Assembly: GCA_003508835.1 (NCBI GenBank) | Contig: PUFA01000315.1 | Location: 1-64,000, forward strand | Source of the DNA: Eonycteris spelaea | Taxonomy: Eukaryota; Chordata; Mammalia; Chiroptera; Pteropodidae | Reading direction: 5' to 3' | DNA length: 64,000 nucleotides | Part shown: piece after piece, positions 13,626-26,289 of the stretch | Position numbering within the stretch: the stretch's first letter is position 1 | Layout of the letters: every line of letters starts with the position of its first letter | Notes under the pieces: generated by a model | Seen by the model: the letters and a program-made list of their open reading frames with translations, nothing else | Databases searched by the model: none | What the model was told of the DNA's origin: nothing | Translations under genes and position numbers: made by a program

Positions 13626-15310
13626 CAAGATTTCTGGTCCCCTATCATAAGTATCAGCTCAGGCTATTTATCCAAACCCCTCAAAAGATCTTTTATCCAA
13701 TATATCATTATCCAATAAGTGACTATAAGTCCTTCCAGGTAAGGGTTGGAGAATATTTATTGCATATACTTGAAGTAAACTCTCAGGGTTCTTTCTCAAG
13801 AGAACCCAGACTTTCCTCCAATCTATGGGCTCTACATCTGTGAACTAGCTCAGATCTCAACATAACTAGCTCAGACCTGAAATCTATTTTCCATTGCCTC
13901 CTCTAACAGCCTTTTCAATAAAACTCATATTTTTTCCATTAATTTAAGTTAACAAGCTATGCCCTGATGAACTTTCCATTTCTCTTCTCCCAGGAGCACC
14001 ATGATGTATGAACACTTGCCTCAGATCCCACTAGATCAGCCCTCCTGGTTGCTTCTCAGGACTTACTACATTACAGTAATTATGGTTGAGGTGCCACCAT
14101 TTGGCATCAGATATTCTGGAATCCTATCATTCCCATTTTCTCCAGGCAATCACAGATGACAATCTTCAACTGAACTGTCAACTGTAGCCTAGAGAGGACA
14201 GCCACTATGGAACTCCTTCAAGATGCTAATGTCTCCCTCAGTGGTGCATTCCTTGTTGCCTTAGCAAATGAAGTGTTATCTGGCCTCTCCCACGGAACTG
14301 AGGCAAGGATGGGTTCTCTAGTCTCACATAATCCATTCAAACATGTCCGCATCCCTGAGCCTCTAATTCTATTCCTCAATACTTTGCTAGAGATGTTTTG
14401 GCTTCTCCACTTAGCTTCAGAGAGTCATTCCAGCAGGGCATTAGGATGAGCTCTAAGTGTCTTAGTGTGTGAAATCTTGAGCCATGGAAATGTAAACCCA
14501 AGTCAATAAACTCTCCGCTTTCCAGTGTTATATTCCGCACTAGCCCTAGGCCAAGGCCCTCAAGATCTACTCCCACGCATGTTCCCAGTTCCAGCTGGTA
14601 CATCATATTCAGACCCTATGTTTCTTCAGAAATTTAACTATTCCCCCCAGGCATTCCTCCTCAAGCTAAGCTCAGATTCCACTCTTGTTTCTCATCTTTA
14701 GGCAGTGAGGGGAGGAGTATTCTTAAGGAGGACAATAGTTTTCACAAGGCATTTGGCTCCATTAATGTTTTTTATGTAGAATCTTTCATCCCCAGGCAAG
14801 GAGAGTGTAGTCTTCTCCAGCACATGGGTGAGGGTCACTTCTGCCAGGCCAGGGGAATTGAGGATTCAAAATTCTCTAGCACATCCACACAACTTCCTCA
14901 TCCTACTTCTCAAGTTTTCACTATCAGGGCCCTGACTCTAACTGAGAAGACCTGACAAGGTTCTCTCTCCATCTCCTTTGCATCTTGACAACACTCGCAA
15001 TTCAATTCCAGTTCCAGTCTGGTCTCCAACTGCAGAAATAAGAGTCACTTTAAACACTGTTATAAAGGCCTCTGGCTTTCACAGTGTCCTGAGTTGATAA
15101 TTGGCTGACCTAAGCCTGTGGTTCTTCTTCAAGCCTTCCAAAGCAGTTAAGAAAGTCCAGACAATTATACAGTTCTTCTCTCTCACATCTCTCAATTACT
15201 AAGCTACCCAATATTTTACCCTCTACCTGTTGCACATCCAATTCATCACAGGTAAGGATCTTAACCATGACATCGTATCAACCTAGGAGTTACATCATCA
15301 TTTCACTTAA
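13626..15310. other. Intergenic; possible further ERV material
   Basis: GC-richer than its surroundings, with pyrimidine-rich + strand. The part at about 13750-13850 resembles 24590-24690 (CATATACTTG, then CTCAAGAGAACC against CTCAAGAGGACC). Both are probably ERVL-related antisense pieces. No intact gene. Confidence 0.4.
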
Positions 15311-15327
15311 CACCAGCACTTTCTCCT

Positions 15328-15368
15328 CAAAACAAAAACAAAAACAAAAACAAAAACAAAACAAAAAC
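15328..15368. repeat. (CAAAAA)n simple repeat
   Basis: A tandem of CAAAAA-type hexamers ending ACAAAACAAAAACC. Confidence 0.9.
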
Positions 15369-16685
15369 CTCTGAGACATGTAAAGTACAGGCCTAGAAAT
15401 TATATTTAGTTAGCAAACAATATTCATTACAATCAAAACCTCTGAAAATCTAAATAATTTAACTTTATCTTACTTTTGTCAGGCAGCCAGCTTGTTGTTT
15501 ATCTATAATGCACATTCTATGATAATGTCACTTTGAAACTATTTTAATAAGATTGAACTGGGAAAAACACAAGAAAATCATCCTTTATCAATTCTGGGTG
15601 CAGCCTGTATCAGGGTTATAAATTGAAAGCAAATGAAGTGAGTCAGGCTCTTTTCTCCCTGTGCCTTCAATGAGATTTTAGCTTCTGCAGAAAATGAAAA
15701 TGAATCTTTAAAATGTCATTTTACTTAGTCTTCGATGAGTAGCTGCACTTAAAACATAAAACACCTATTAGCAGAAATTCAAATAATCTTTTAACTGTAT
15801 TAGGCATGCCAAATATAGTTTTCTGCATCTATTCTTAAATTAAATTTTATTTTGTTTAAATATTTGCAAAAAGTTTTAAAATATGTTATTTTTTAAGTAT
15901 TTATACAATAAATCCTGGAAAGACATACCAAAATACAACATTGTAAGACTTAGGATGGTATGATTACAGTTAATTATAATTTTCTTCTTTCCTCTTAGCT
16001 ATGTTTTTAAAATTTTTCACAATGAAAATGCGTTCTATGTGGTAAAAAAAAAAAAAAATTCTATTACATGAAAACTTTGCAGCCAGATTTAGAATGTCAA
16101 AAAGTTGCTTGAGACAGGTAATGTGTCACATACATAATCTATCCTATACCTACCAAACATTCCCACTTAGTCCTCACATTTCACACTGTTACAAATATAA
16201 ATCTCCAGTGAAGGTAGTGTCAGTCCGAATGACAAAATTGATTAAGGACAAAAAACGTCTAAGAAATATTGCCAGAACTCAGTAAAATCCTGAAATGGAT
16301 AACATTTATTTTATGCTATTATTCTGTTTCCTCTGTCTATACTCCTTTCACTATTCCAAGTTCATCTTTATCATCAAGTAAACAGTGTTCTTGAGCTTAT
16401 ATCTTATATGACAACAGGGAAAAAAGGAAAACTCTGTTATATTTGTACTTTCATGGGCATATTTTAATCCTTCTCAGATATTTACATTTTAAAAGAAAGA
16501 TTAATTATGAAAAGTATTGAAATTTCAGGCATCAGTAGGAGATGTAATTTTTGCTTCTAATGCTCCTGTAATGAGACCGTGTGGCATTGCCCTAAATGGA
16601 TAAAACCATTGCTGTGTTTAGCTAGCTGTCCCTTTGAAAATGGGTGGTCATCAGTCATATTGTGGTATAACAGCTTCTTTATCAG
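15369..16685. other. Intergenic, no gene recognised
   Basis: AT-rich sequence with an A15 run near 16044. No gene or confident repeat assignment. Confidence 0.5.
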
Positions 16686-16689
16686 ACAG

Positions 16690-16860
16690 AGACCATTTAC
16701 AATGTGACCTCGGAAAAAGTATATAAGACTTCTGAGCCTAAATTTTGTATTTTTAAAATGGAGATAATATCTACCTTGCAAGGCTGTATGGAAAGAACAG
16801 TAATGATATAATGTGTGTATTGTGTAGTGCCTAGCATGCAAGTAACTTCTCAGTGAAGAA
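16690..16860 (+). mobile_element. MIR/L2 3'-end-like fragment
   Basis: Typical order of an ancient MIR: ATGTGACCTCGGAAAAAGTA, then TTTTTAAAATGGAGATAATA and GTAGTGCCTAGCATGC. Diverged. Confidence 0.65.
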
Positions 16861-16887
16861 AAAATTCTTTCTGCTTTTTCTTCTGTG

Positions 16888-17345
16888 TTAGTTTCCTAAG
16901 AGCTGTCATAACAAGTACCACAAACTGGGTGATTTAAATAACATAAATAAATTTATTTTCTCAAACTCTGGACTCTAGAAGCCCAAAATCAACATGTCAG
17001 CAAAGTTGGTTCCTTCTGGAGGTTCTAAAGGAGCATCTGTCCCATGCTTCTCTCCTGGATTCTGGTGATTAGTGGCAATCTTTGCCATTCCTTAGTATGC
17101 AGCTGTGTAACTCCAGTCTGTCTCCACCATCACATAGCATTCTCCCTGTGTGTGTCCGTGTCTTTACATGGCCTTCTAATAAGGATACTTGTCATTGAAG
17201 TTAGAGCTTACCCTAATCCAATATTATCTCATCTTGACATGATTACATCTTCAAAGACCTTATTTCCAAATAAGACCACAGTAACAGATACCAGAGGTTA
17301 GGACTTCAGCATATCTTTTTGAGGTATAAAATTCAACCCACAACA
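16888..17345 (-). mobile_element. MLT1-like (MaLR) solo LTR
   Basis: It begins TGTTAGTTTCCTAAGAGCTG and ends CAACCCACAACA on the + strand, so the TG...CA ends are visible. Internal landmarks include TCATAACAAGTACCACAAAC, TTTACATGGCCTTC and CATCTTGACATGATTACATC. It lies in the - orientation, with no retroviral coding sequence attached. Confidence 0.8.
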
Positions 17346-18808
17346 CTTCCTGATTCTATAATGACATAAGTGTCTTCCATACTATAATTCAGAGATCAAT
17401 TTAAGTGAAGATAACTAAAGGAATGGGACTGTTAATGAGCTTAGCAACAGCATGGTAGAAGGAGATCAATAAGTGATAAAAGGTTTGGTATGTTGTGCTG
17501 AATCCAACAAACAGTGTCATGTTCTCTCAGTCCTTCAACTTTGTGTCAGTTTAAGGGCAATATTCTTTTGGAAATTGAATATTCAGAAGTTTTCTTCCAT
17601 ATGCACATAAATTCATTTAACTGCTTTTTTCCACTCATTCTTAAATTCTGCTATACTTTCAAATATTAGCTAATTTTTTTTTTTCATTTTGAAGAACTAA
17701 ACCTCTCCTTAATAAATTAGTACTCACTGCAAGCCACCAAACTACTGACAGGGACTAGAGCACAAGATCAGGAGAAAAATCACTTCCCACTACACATTCT
17801 TGTGATCTTTTTGAATTTATTATTTATCTATATCTATACTATTGTACAACATAATTAATTTAAAAAGTCAGCTGATGTCTACCAGTTTATATCATCTCTC
17901 CTTATATTTGTCAGCTTCATCTACTTAACAGCATTTGTATTATAGAATATCCTCATAACTTTCAACCCTCATGAATATCTATTCTAAATATTATTTTTTT
18001 TTGTTAGAAAATTTGCCACCAGACAATGAGATTTGAATAATAAGGAATAGTGTAAGTGAAAGGTGTGAAATTCTTGAGTAAACCTATTAACTGTCATGTT
18101 CTCCATTTGTTCCTCTTTTAAATAAGATACATAGCCTCATAAAAATATATGGAGAATGGAAACAGACAAGAAATATATGCCAAAGTATAAATAATAGAAC
18201 ATAACATAAAATAAAACCAGTTAAAAAAGAATTGCACATCAATCATGGAAAAGGACAAATTCATCCTTTGAAACCAGTTCAGAGTTACACAAATAGGTCT
18301 ATACAAAAGAGTCCCTTTCAGTTCTAGAAAGCTCTATCTCTAATATTTACTGCAAATATAAGAGAAATAACAAAGTCTTTTTGCTGATGTGATAGTGAAG
18401 CAACTATATGAAAAGCTCTATGCTTGAAATCGAACGTCCTGGGTTGAATTCCCAGTTATTTGATAAATCACCAATATATATCTCACTTTCTTCCTCTATT
18501 ATAGTACTGCTAAATAATAATGACATAAATATGTGATTTGACAACTTGTAAACTGTAAAACACTATGAAGATGTAGGTACTACTAATGAAGTGCACATTT
18601 CCCAAAGGTAAGAACAAAATGCCACAAAAATGTGCTTTTTCCTGTCATTTTAAGATTGTATATGTTCTCATAACTTTTTAAACATTCTATATGTTCAAAC
18701 TGAGAGAGAATAAAATTATATAAGGTCTATTACTAACAGCAAAAAAATATTAGAACTCTGGGATAAGTCACCAGAAATATGTGACTTATTGTGAATATAG
18801 CTATGTAT
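17346..18808. other. Intergenic, no gene recognised
   Basis: AT-rich sequence without a recognised gene. Several short poly(T) runs. No long frame. Confidence 0.5.
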
Positions 18809-18810
18809 GT

Positions 18811-18839
18811 AGTGTGTGTGTGTGTGTGTGTGTGTGTGT
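18811..18839. repeat. (GT)n microsatellite
   Basis: About 14 GT units, preceded by ATGTATGTAGT. Confidence 0.95.
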
Positions 18840-19132
18840 CTCCATATGCTTTTGAATATAACTGAAACAGCAGCTTAAAACCAGTGAAAATCAGAAACTT
18901 TGGGTTAAAATCTATCAGCTAACCAACTGCTAAGAGGAACATGAAAAAGATGGCCTCAGGCTTACCTGAAAAATAAGACTAAAACCAAACTATCAATTTA
19001 AGGTACATGGCAGTTTAAGGTGTATGCAAATATTTGGAAAATATTTGCAATGATGCCACAAAACAAGAAAGAAAATACATCTCTGCAAGAATGGAAGAAG
19101 GAAAGTGACATTCTACCTATGAGTATATACTG

Positions 19133-19563
19133 GCTGGGATAGAATTCTAAAATGATCCCCATTGACCCTCATCCTTGTATCACCCTCTCTCCTTAACTGT
19201 GGGCAGAACCTGTGAATATGATAAGCTACCACTCCAGTGATTATATTACATTATATGGCAAAAGGGGTTTTGCACACGTAATCAAGATCCCAAATCATTT
19301 GACTTTGAATAAATCAAAAGCTGCAAGAAACTGAATTCTGACAACAACTCGAATGCATTTAGAAGAGGTCCTCAAACCCTAGGTGAAAACTGTTGCACAG
19401 CCAGTATCCTGATACACAGTCCTGTGAGATCTGAGCAGAAAATCTAGCTCAGAAACCTGTTTCCAGATTCCTGACCCATAGAAACTCTGAGATAATAAAT
19501 TAGTGTTATTTTAAGCTAGTAAATTTGTGATGATTTGTTACAAAGCAACAGAAAACAAACACA
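19133..19563 (+). mobile_element. MLT1-like (MaLR) LTR, + orientation
   Basis: It begins near GGCTGGGATAGAATTCTAAA and ends with the MLT1 3' signature TTTTAAGCTAGTAAATTTGT, then GATTTGTTACAAAGCAACAG. An AATAAA signal lies near 19494. It is diverged, with no coding part. Confidence 0.7.
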
Positions 19564-20109
19564 GTAATAGAACTGCAGAATTTTTCTTCACTTTCTTAAT
19601 GCCTAGTATTAATTTGTGAAAAAGACAAACACAAAAACAGCTTCTAAATGACATGTTTAACATTTGAATGTTTATACCTAGTGGGTTGGTAACAACAGGT
19701 GTTTAAAAACAGCAATTTTGTCATAAACCAATTCTACTCAGTCACAGAGTAATTCCCTCCTGTTTATTACAGAGATTAGAAAGATTCTTAAATATTCAAG
19801 TTGATACTTACTCTGGGTAATTTAAGATGTAACCAAATTGCAAGCTGCAATCACTTTATACTTAATTAAGCATATAATTTTCTAGGATTCTTATGCCTGA
19901 CAGATATGTTATTATCTAATAATATATGCCCATATACTGGAAAGAATAATAAAATTTAAGTCAACAATTATCTGATAAATATCTATTGTGTACCAGATAC
20001 AAGGTTAGGTGCTAGGATCAAAGACATTCCCAACTTCTGTTTAAAAACATATGCATTCAGGGACTTCATAGTTGATGGAGAATTATTAGAAGCATTGCTT
20101 TAAAAATAG

Positions 20110-20695
20110 ATACAGATAATAGCCATTTTGACAAGTGTGAGGTGATAACTTATTGTGGTTTTGATTTTCATTTCCCTGATGATTAGTGATGTTGAGCATG
20201 TTTTCATATATCTGTTGGCCATCTGTATGTCTTCTTTAGAGATATGTCTCTTCATGTTCTCTGCTCATTTTGTCATCAGAGGCTTATTTTTTTGTTACTG
20301 AGTTGTATGAGTCCCTTATATATTTTGGATATCAACCCCTTATTGAATACATCATTTGTAAATATATTCTCCCATTCAATAGGTTGTCTTTTTGTTTTGT
20401 TTATGGTTTCCTTCTCTGTGCAGAAGTTTTTAGTTTGAAGTCTTATTTGTTTATTTTTGTTTTTGTTCCCCTTGCTTGAGAGAACATATCCAAAAAGATA
20501 ATACTGACTGATGTCAAATAATTTACCATCTATCTTTTCTTTTAGAGGTTTTATGGTCTCAGGTATTACCTTTAAGTCAAAATTCCATTGAGTTTATTTT
20601 TGTATATGGTGTAAGAGAGTGGCCCAGTTTCATTATTTTACATGTATCTGTCCAGTTTTCCCAATACCACTTGTTGAAGACGCCATCATTTCTAA
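20110..20695 (-). mobile_element. L1 ORF2 part, inverted half of a twin-primed L1
   Basis: Complement of L1 ORF2 3' half: TTGACAAGTGTGAGGTGATA, ATTTCCCTGATGATTAGTGA, CAATAGGTTGTCTTTTTGTT, and CAATACCACTTGTTGAAGAC at the inner edge. It abuts a sense L1 3' end that starts at about 20705. This piece represents the more 5' segment of the same element. Confidence 0.85.
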
Positions 20696-20704
20696 GAAAA
20701 ACAA

Positions 20705-21310
20705 AAACAGATCTATGATATGACCTAGCAATTCCACTCTGGGTACTTATCCAGAGAAAACTAAAATACTAATTTGAAAAGACATACGCTCTCCCTTGTT
20801 CGTTGCAACACAGTCTACGATAGTGCAGATATGAAAGCAACCTAGTGTCAACCAATATGTGAATGGATGAGAATATATGGTAAATATACAATGGAATATT
20901 ATCCAGTCACAAAAAAAAGAATGAAATCTTGTCATTTGTGGCAACAGAAATGGAGCTAGAAGGTATTCTGCTAAGTAAAATAAGTCAGACAGAGAAAGAC
21001 AAATACCATACAGTTTTACTTACACGTGGAATCTAAAAGACAAAACAAATGAACAAACAAAACAAAACAAAAGCAGACCTTTAGAAACATAGATTAAACT
21101 GATGGTTGCCAGAGGGGAGGAGAGTGAGGGAATAGGTGAAAAAAAATGTAGAGGAATACATATTGTGATAAGTTTGCATAGCGACAGATGATTTTGAGAC
21201 TTAGTGTGGTGATCACATTATAAGGTATATAAATGTTGATTTACTATACTGTATACCTGAAACTAATAGAATAATGTGTACAAACTGCACCTACAGTTTT
21301 TAAAATCAAC
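20705..21310 (+). mobile_element. L1 3' end, sense half of the twin-primed element
   Basis: ATATGACCTAGCAATTCCAC through ACAATGGAATATTATCCAGT and AAGTCAGACAGAGAAAGACA, then the 3'UTR (GGTTGCCAGAGGGGAGGAGA, TATACTGTATACCTGAAACT). Together with 20110-20695 it forms the head-to-head arrangement left by twin priming. Confidence 0.88.
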
Positions 21311-21399
21311 TACAAGGATACTACTATCACTACACTATTTCGTAGTACTAGAGGGTGCCCTTAACATGAAGAAAAACAAGAAGAAATAAAAAGATGAAA

Positions 21400-22800
21400 G
21401 TATTGGAAAGGAGGAGGAGGGAAACTGACATTATTATCAAACAATATTATTATCTATAAAAAAGTCCTGTGAGAAACTACTGACAAATTATTACAATTAA
21501 CTGGATGTGAGGTACCAAATGCATTCTTATATACTAGCAATAGCTGAAATATGGAATTTTAAGAGCTATTTTTCACAATTGTGATACAAAAATACAAGGT
21601 ACCTAGAAATAAATTTAGCAAAGGACATGTAATATATCATGAAACTTTATGAAAAGATATTTAAAAAGACTAAATAACATAAGGATAGAGATTCTTTCTA
21701 AATTAATCTGTAAAATTGTGTGATTCCAACCAAACCCCAAGAAATTTTTTATGAATTGGACAAGGAATTCTTAAAAGAATTTATATGAAAAACAAGAGGG
21801 CCACAAATAGTCAAGACCATTTTTTTAAAAAAGTGGGACATGTGGGGAGGGTTTACCCTACTTCATATCAAGATTTATTATATAGTTTTAGATGGTGTGA
21901 TATGACCTCAGAAATAGGTAAGCAGAATAGAATAGAGAACCAAGGAAGAGATATGTATTGGGAAATAATATTTCAGAGGAAAGTTTGAAGTAGCCCCCCA
22001 AAATGCTAGAATAGTAGAAAAATAAATTCCGAGATAATTAAAAGCCTACATATTAAGAGAAAAAATTTTAACTTTTTCAGAAAAAATATAACTTAAGACT
22101 ATAAATCTTCTTAAACAAGCTCACCCCAAATAAGATAAACTATAAAGGAAGTAATTCATTAAATTTTAAAACTTTTCAGTATTACAGTTTTTCATTTTTG
22201 AAAAGTGAAAAGACAAGACACAGACTGAGAAAACATGTCTGCAACTTTTGCAAGGGGCAAAGGATTTGTATCCCAAATATATAAAGAAATATTGATGAGA
22301 AAAAGAAAAATAGCCCAATAGAATAATAAGCAAAAATCTGAACAGGCAATTCACAGAATAAGAAACACAAATTCTCTATAAACATAGTAATTCCACTACT
22401 AAAACAATTTTTACAAATATGTCCAAAAAGTCATACACTAGCCTTACTTGTAAGAGCAAAAAAATCTGAATACAATCTAAATGTCCAAAAACATTAGAAT
22501 AGATATGTAAATTGTAGTAGATTTATACTTTGGAAAAACACATGGCTATGAAATGAGTGACAGAGCTACAAATATTAAAGTGGAAAAATTCTAGAAGTGG
22601 TAGAACATACTTAAACATTTATATAGTTTCAAAACACCACTATATCATTTAAGAATGAATACAAATGTAGATAAAAGATAAAGACAGGCATTAAAATGAT
22701 AAACACCAAATACAGAATAGTGGATCTCTTGGTTTGAAGAACAAAGGAAGAGGGAATGTGATTGAGTTTAACGTTTAAGGGAAGAACACCACTGCCTATC
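21400..22800 (+). mobile_element. Old L1 ORF2 remnant, sense
   Basis: Degraded ORF2 landmarks: ACAAGGTACCTAGAAATAAA, GAAATTTTTTATGAATTGGA, ATATGACCTCAGAAATAGGT, AGGGGCAAAGGATTTGTATC, GAATAATAAGCAAAAATCTG. The frame is destroyed, and it is more diverged than the neighbouring twin-primed copy. Confidence 0.7.
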
Positions 22801-23479
22801 TAAATATCCTAGTGTCTGACAGAAAGAAATAGCTTTCAGTAAAATTAGATCTAATTAATACATGCATTTTTGGATCAGTGGACTGCTGAATCAGTAATAA
22901 CACATGCTGCATAATGTCAAGGAAGTGCTGTACAGAGTAAATTTACCACTTTCACATGCTTCTAATGAGATATGTAAATCAATAAATTGCATTTTTTTTT
23001 ATTCTCAGGCTTAAAACAATGCATATTAAAGGTCCACAAAATTTTTCAATAATTGTTTATATAGCACTACCATTATTCTCAGGAAAGGTGAACTTAAAAT
23101 ACAAAGTGGTTATTGTTAAGGGTAGTTGTTTCTTAGAAGGCATCTTCTTTTGAAGTTTATAAATCATTTTCTTGACCAATTTTAATCAAATTAAACTTTG
23201 ATTTGTTTTTCTTTTCCCAATTTATCTATTATAAAAAAGTTCAAACATCTAGAAAAATTGATAGACCATTACAATGAACTAGATTTTACCATTTTCGCTT
23301 TAATTTTTCTTTCAAAATTAATAAATAGCACAAATAAAAAGAGCTCAGGGGTATAAATTTTGTCATAAAAAACATAAATGTTTATAAACCAGAACCCATA
23401 AATCTGGCTTAATGAAGCAAAGATTATTACTACATTAAAAAAAATTAACAGAACCAGATGGCAGAATAAAAGTTTCACT
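22801..23479. other. Intergenic, no gene recognised
   Basis: AT-rich, nothing assigned. Confidence 0.5.
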
Positions 23480-24490
23480 GCTTAGCATAGCAAAAATTTG
23501 GCAGCCATTCACAGACAAAAAATGCCTTTATGGAAGCGTTGCAATTCAAATAGGAGCTTATGAAACCCCAGGGGAGCCCAAGATCAAGGAGGGCCATTTT
23601 GAGGAGACAGGCCCACACTGTGGTAGCAGGCTCACCAATCATGGTCCTGACTACAGACCCAGAAACAGTCTAACCTTCCTGCGGACTCAGCCACAGCCTC
23701 ATTTGGCCTTGATCCTGCCACCAGCACAATCTGCCAAGGGACCTGGAAGGAGTCATATTCATGCCTCAGGTCACAGACCCACTGACCTTAGTCCAGGCTG
23801 TGGACTCTGAAGCAGCTGCTAACCAGGCCCCAGCCCTTCACAGCTGCGGTTGAGGAGCAGTACTGCCCAGACAGTGATCCAATAGGAGATATGCTTATCC
23901 ACGCCTCCCGAGACAGACCCACCAAACTTGGTCTGATTGTGAATCCTAAAGAAGTCTTGCAACTTGGTTCAAGATCATCCAGACATAAAATCAATAAGGA
24001 AACAGTGGACTTGAATAACACTAAAGACAAAATGGACCAAAGAAACATGTATAGAATATTTAATTCAACAGCAGCAGAATACACATCCTTCTCAAGTATA
24101 TACATAACATTATCCAGATAGATTATATGTAGGGCCACAAAACAAATCTTAAATTTACAAAAGTTGAAGTCATAACAACTTGGTGTCCTACCTTGTGGTA
24201 TAAAACTAGAAATCAATAAAAAGAGGAAAATTGAGAAAATTCACAAATATGTATAAATTAAACAACACACTCCATAATAACTAATGGATCAAAGAAAAAA
24301 TCAAAAAGAAATCAAAAAGTACCTCTAAATGATAAAAAGTTAAAACACAACAAACCAAAATTTATACAATGTAGCACAAGCAGCTCTCAGTGGGGACGTT
24401 AATTGCAATAAATACCTACATTACAAAAAAAAAAAAAGTCTCTCAAATAAACAGCTTTATACCTCAAGGAACTAAAAAAAAGAAGAACAA
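23480..24490 (+). mobile_element. L1 remnant: 5' GC-richer unit joined to ORF2 piece
   Basis: The right part is sense ORF2 (CAGCAGCAGAATACACATCC, ATGTAGGGCCACAAAACAAA, AAACTAGAAATCAATAAAAA). The left part (about 23500-23960) is GC-richer and resembles an L1 5' region, suggesting an internal deletion between them. A broken 76-codon + frame is an ORF2 shadow. Confidence 0.6.
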
Positions 24491-24499
24491 ACAAGCTCA

Positions 24500-25010
24500 A
24501 ACTATCTAGTAATCTCTGGATAGCCTGAGTATTTCATTTTCCTCATTGTGCAATCACTTTAGAAGTGGCCCTTTGAAAAAGACTTGGAGGAAGATTTACA
24601 GCATATACTTGGTGCCTGAGTACAGCATCCTTCCTCAAGAGGACCTGGTCTTCCCTTCAATCAAGGAGTTTTAGGCCTGTAAACTGATTTAGGTCTAGAA
24701 ACCGGGTAGAAATTCATCACTCTTCACAAGATGACTCAGGTCAGGTTAACAGCCATCAGACTTGTAGTGTTTCCTGTTACATACATTAAGCAACATTTTA
24801 GTAGGTTGTTCGTCTCTTTCTTCTTAGTGACACTTTGGCCAGTTAGATAGGAGGTGGTCATATCATGATTGGGGGCAAATGATAGGAACCACAGACTTAA
24901 GTAGAAGACACTTTACACTAGTCAGAATCAAGGTGTTATAAGCATATCTCTGCAGGACTAGCCAAGATCAGTCAACCTCAATACAGTGGAGATGAGTTCT
25001 CTCTGTATTA
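24500..25010 (-). mobile_element. Possible ERVL internal fragment, antisense
   Basis: Non-L1 sequence between two L1 pieces. Part of it (about 24590-24690) resembles 13750-13850 beside the ERVL remnant. The family assignment is inferred from that similarity only. Confidence 0.35.
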
Positions 25011-25019
25011 ATTTGTGAA

Positions 25020-26130
25020 TTTAATAAGATTCCATTTAAATCATCAACACCTTTCTTCCTAGAGCTGATAAAATTGACTGTAAAATCCATATGGAGAAAT
25101 AAGAAAGCAAAAATAGAACAGGAAAATCCTGAAATATAGGAACTACGGGTGGGTGGAGGTGGGCAGAAGGAAGAGGATTAGCTAGCTCTATTTTTTTCAA
25201 ATACATAACTTTTATTGCATCTTTAAAATATCACGAATAAGTCTGAGGAATCATCTGACATCTTGGCCTTTATGTAGCTGGACAACTTAGACTTTATTCA
25301 TCAGCCTTCTGAACTGTTCCTTCTTCAGAAACATAGATACCATCCAAAAAAATTTTGATGTCCTTGTTTTTAACTTGGGGCTTGTTGAATCAAAGCAGCA
25401 GAATTTAATACAAGTTCAATGTCATTTCTGCAAGAATTAACTCATCTTTCTGGACATGAGATAATGAACAAGCAACGCCTGACCTCATCTAAATGCTGCA
25501 GATGTATTTTTCACCTAAGAAATTTCAAATTTCAACAAGAGAATCATTCCCTTGAATAACGGTATCAATGAGGAAGAGCATCCACAGACCTCATCTTGTA
25601 ACAGAAGCCAGTGTAACACCCTTGATCATGCTTTGTACCTGACTACAGATAATGCAAACAGTACCCAGTTTCTTTCTATTTCATCACTACTCATCAACCT
25701 GGAGCCTCTTCTTTTTCTTTCCAAAGAGACTGAGTTCTACAGTGATGTGATTGAAGTCCCTCCACAGGGTGCCCCTGGGTCCCTTCACAGTAACTGTGTG
25801 TCCCTTTAGAGTGATGTCCACATTTGCTGGAATGTCGACAGTCTGATTGCTGAGAATGGTCTTCCTCCTCGCAGTCGATGCAGCAAAGCTAGCTAGCTCT
25901 ATTAAATTAGCATCAAGCTTCAATCATTAAAATAATGTGACATCGGCATATGTCACAGTAAGATTGTGAAACAAAATGAATGTCCAGAAATAGGAAAGGT
26001 ATATATAGAAACTTAATAAAAGATTTTTAAAAGCAGTATTTCAAATCACCAAAAAGTATACGCAGTCATTTCTGTTGTAACAGAAAATATATGGTCCTAA
26101 AAATCACCCCATTATGCAAAATGGTACAAT
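25020..26130 (+). mobile_element. L1 ORF2 remnant split by the RPL9 pseudogene
   Basis: The left half, 25030-25180 (TAAAATCCATATGGAGAAAT), and the right half, 25902-26130 (TAATGTGACATCGGCATATG, AATGAATGTCCAGAAATAGG), are consecutive parts of ORF2. The pseudogene and its duplicated target site lie exactly between them. Confidence 0.7.
25191..25890 (-). pseudogene. RPL9: RPL9 processed pseudogene
   Basis: An intronless reverse-transcribed copy of ribosomal protein L9 mRNA on the - strand. The 5'UTR joins directly to [20 protein letters not shown], and later parts of RPL9 follow ([30 protein letters not shown]-stop at 25294-25296). A polyadenylation signal (complement of 25211-25216) and a short A-tail follow. 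The copy is dead: the start codon site (25864-25866) is AGG, a stop follows LQVDE where the parent continues KWWGN, and several indels break the frame. An 11-bp target-site duplication, AGCTAGCTCTA, flanks it exactly (25180-25190 and 25891-25901). It landed inside an older L1 ORF2 remnant. Confidence 0.95.
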
Positions 26131-26289
26131 AAAAATCACAGGGCTTATAGGAAAAAATGGGTTAGGATTCAACACTCAGAAATTTCATCAATAACACATT
26201 AAAAATAGAAATCCAATTTTAAAATGTATAGCACAGTTTTACATATGCTAAATGGTTAAAAAATACTTAATAAAAATGGCACTCAACCT

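Noticed and set aside
23788..24216. 142-codon antisense frame
   Set aside because: Antisense to an L1 remnant, with no recognised protein pattern.
25552..25809. 85-codon + strand frame
   Set aside because: Opposite-strand shadow of the RPL9 processed pseudogene.
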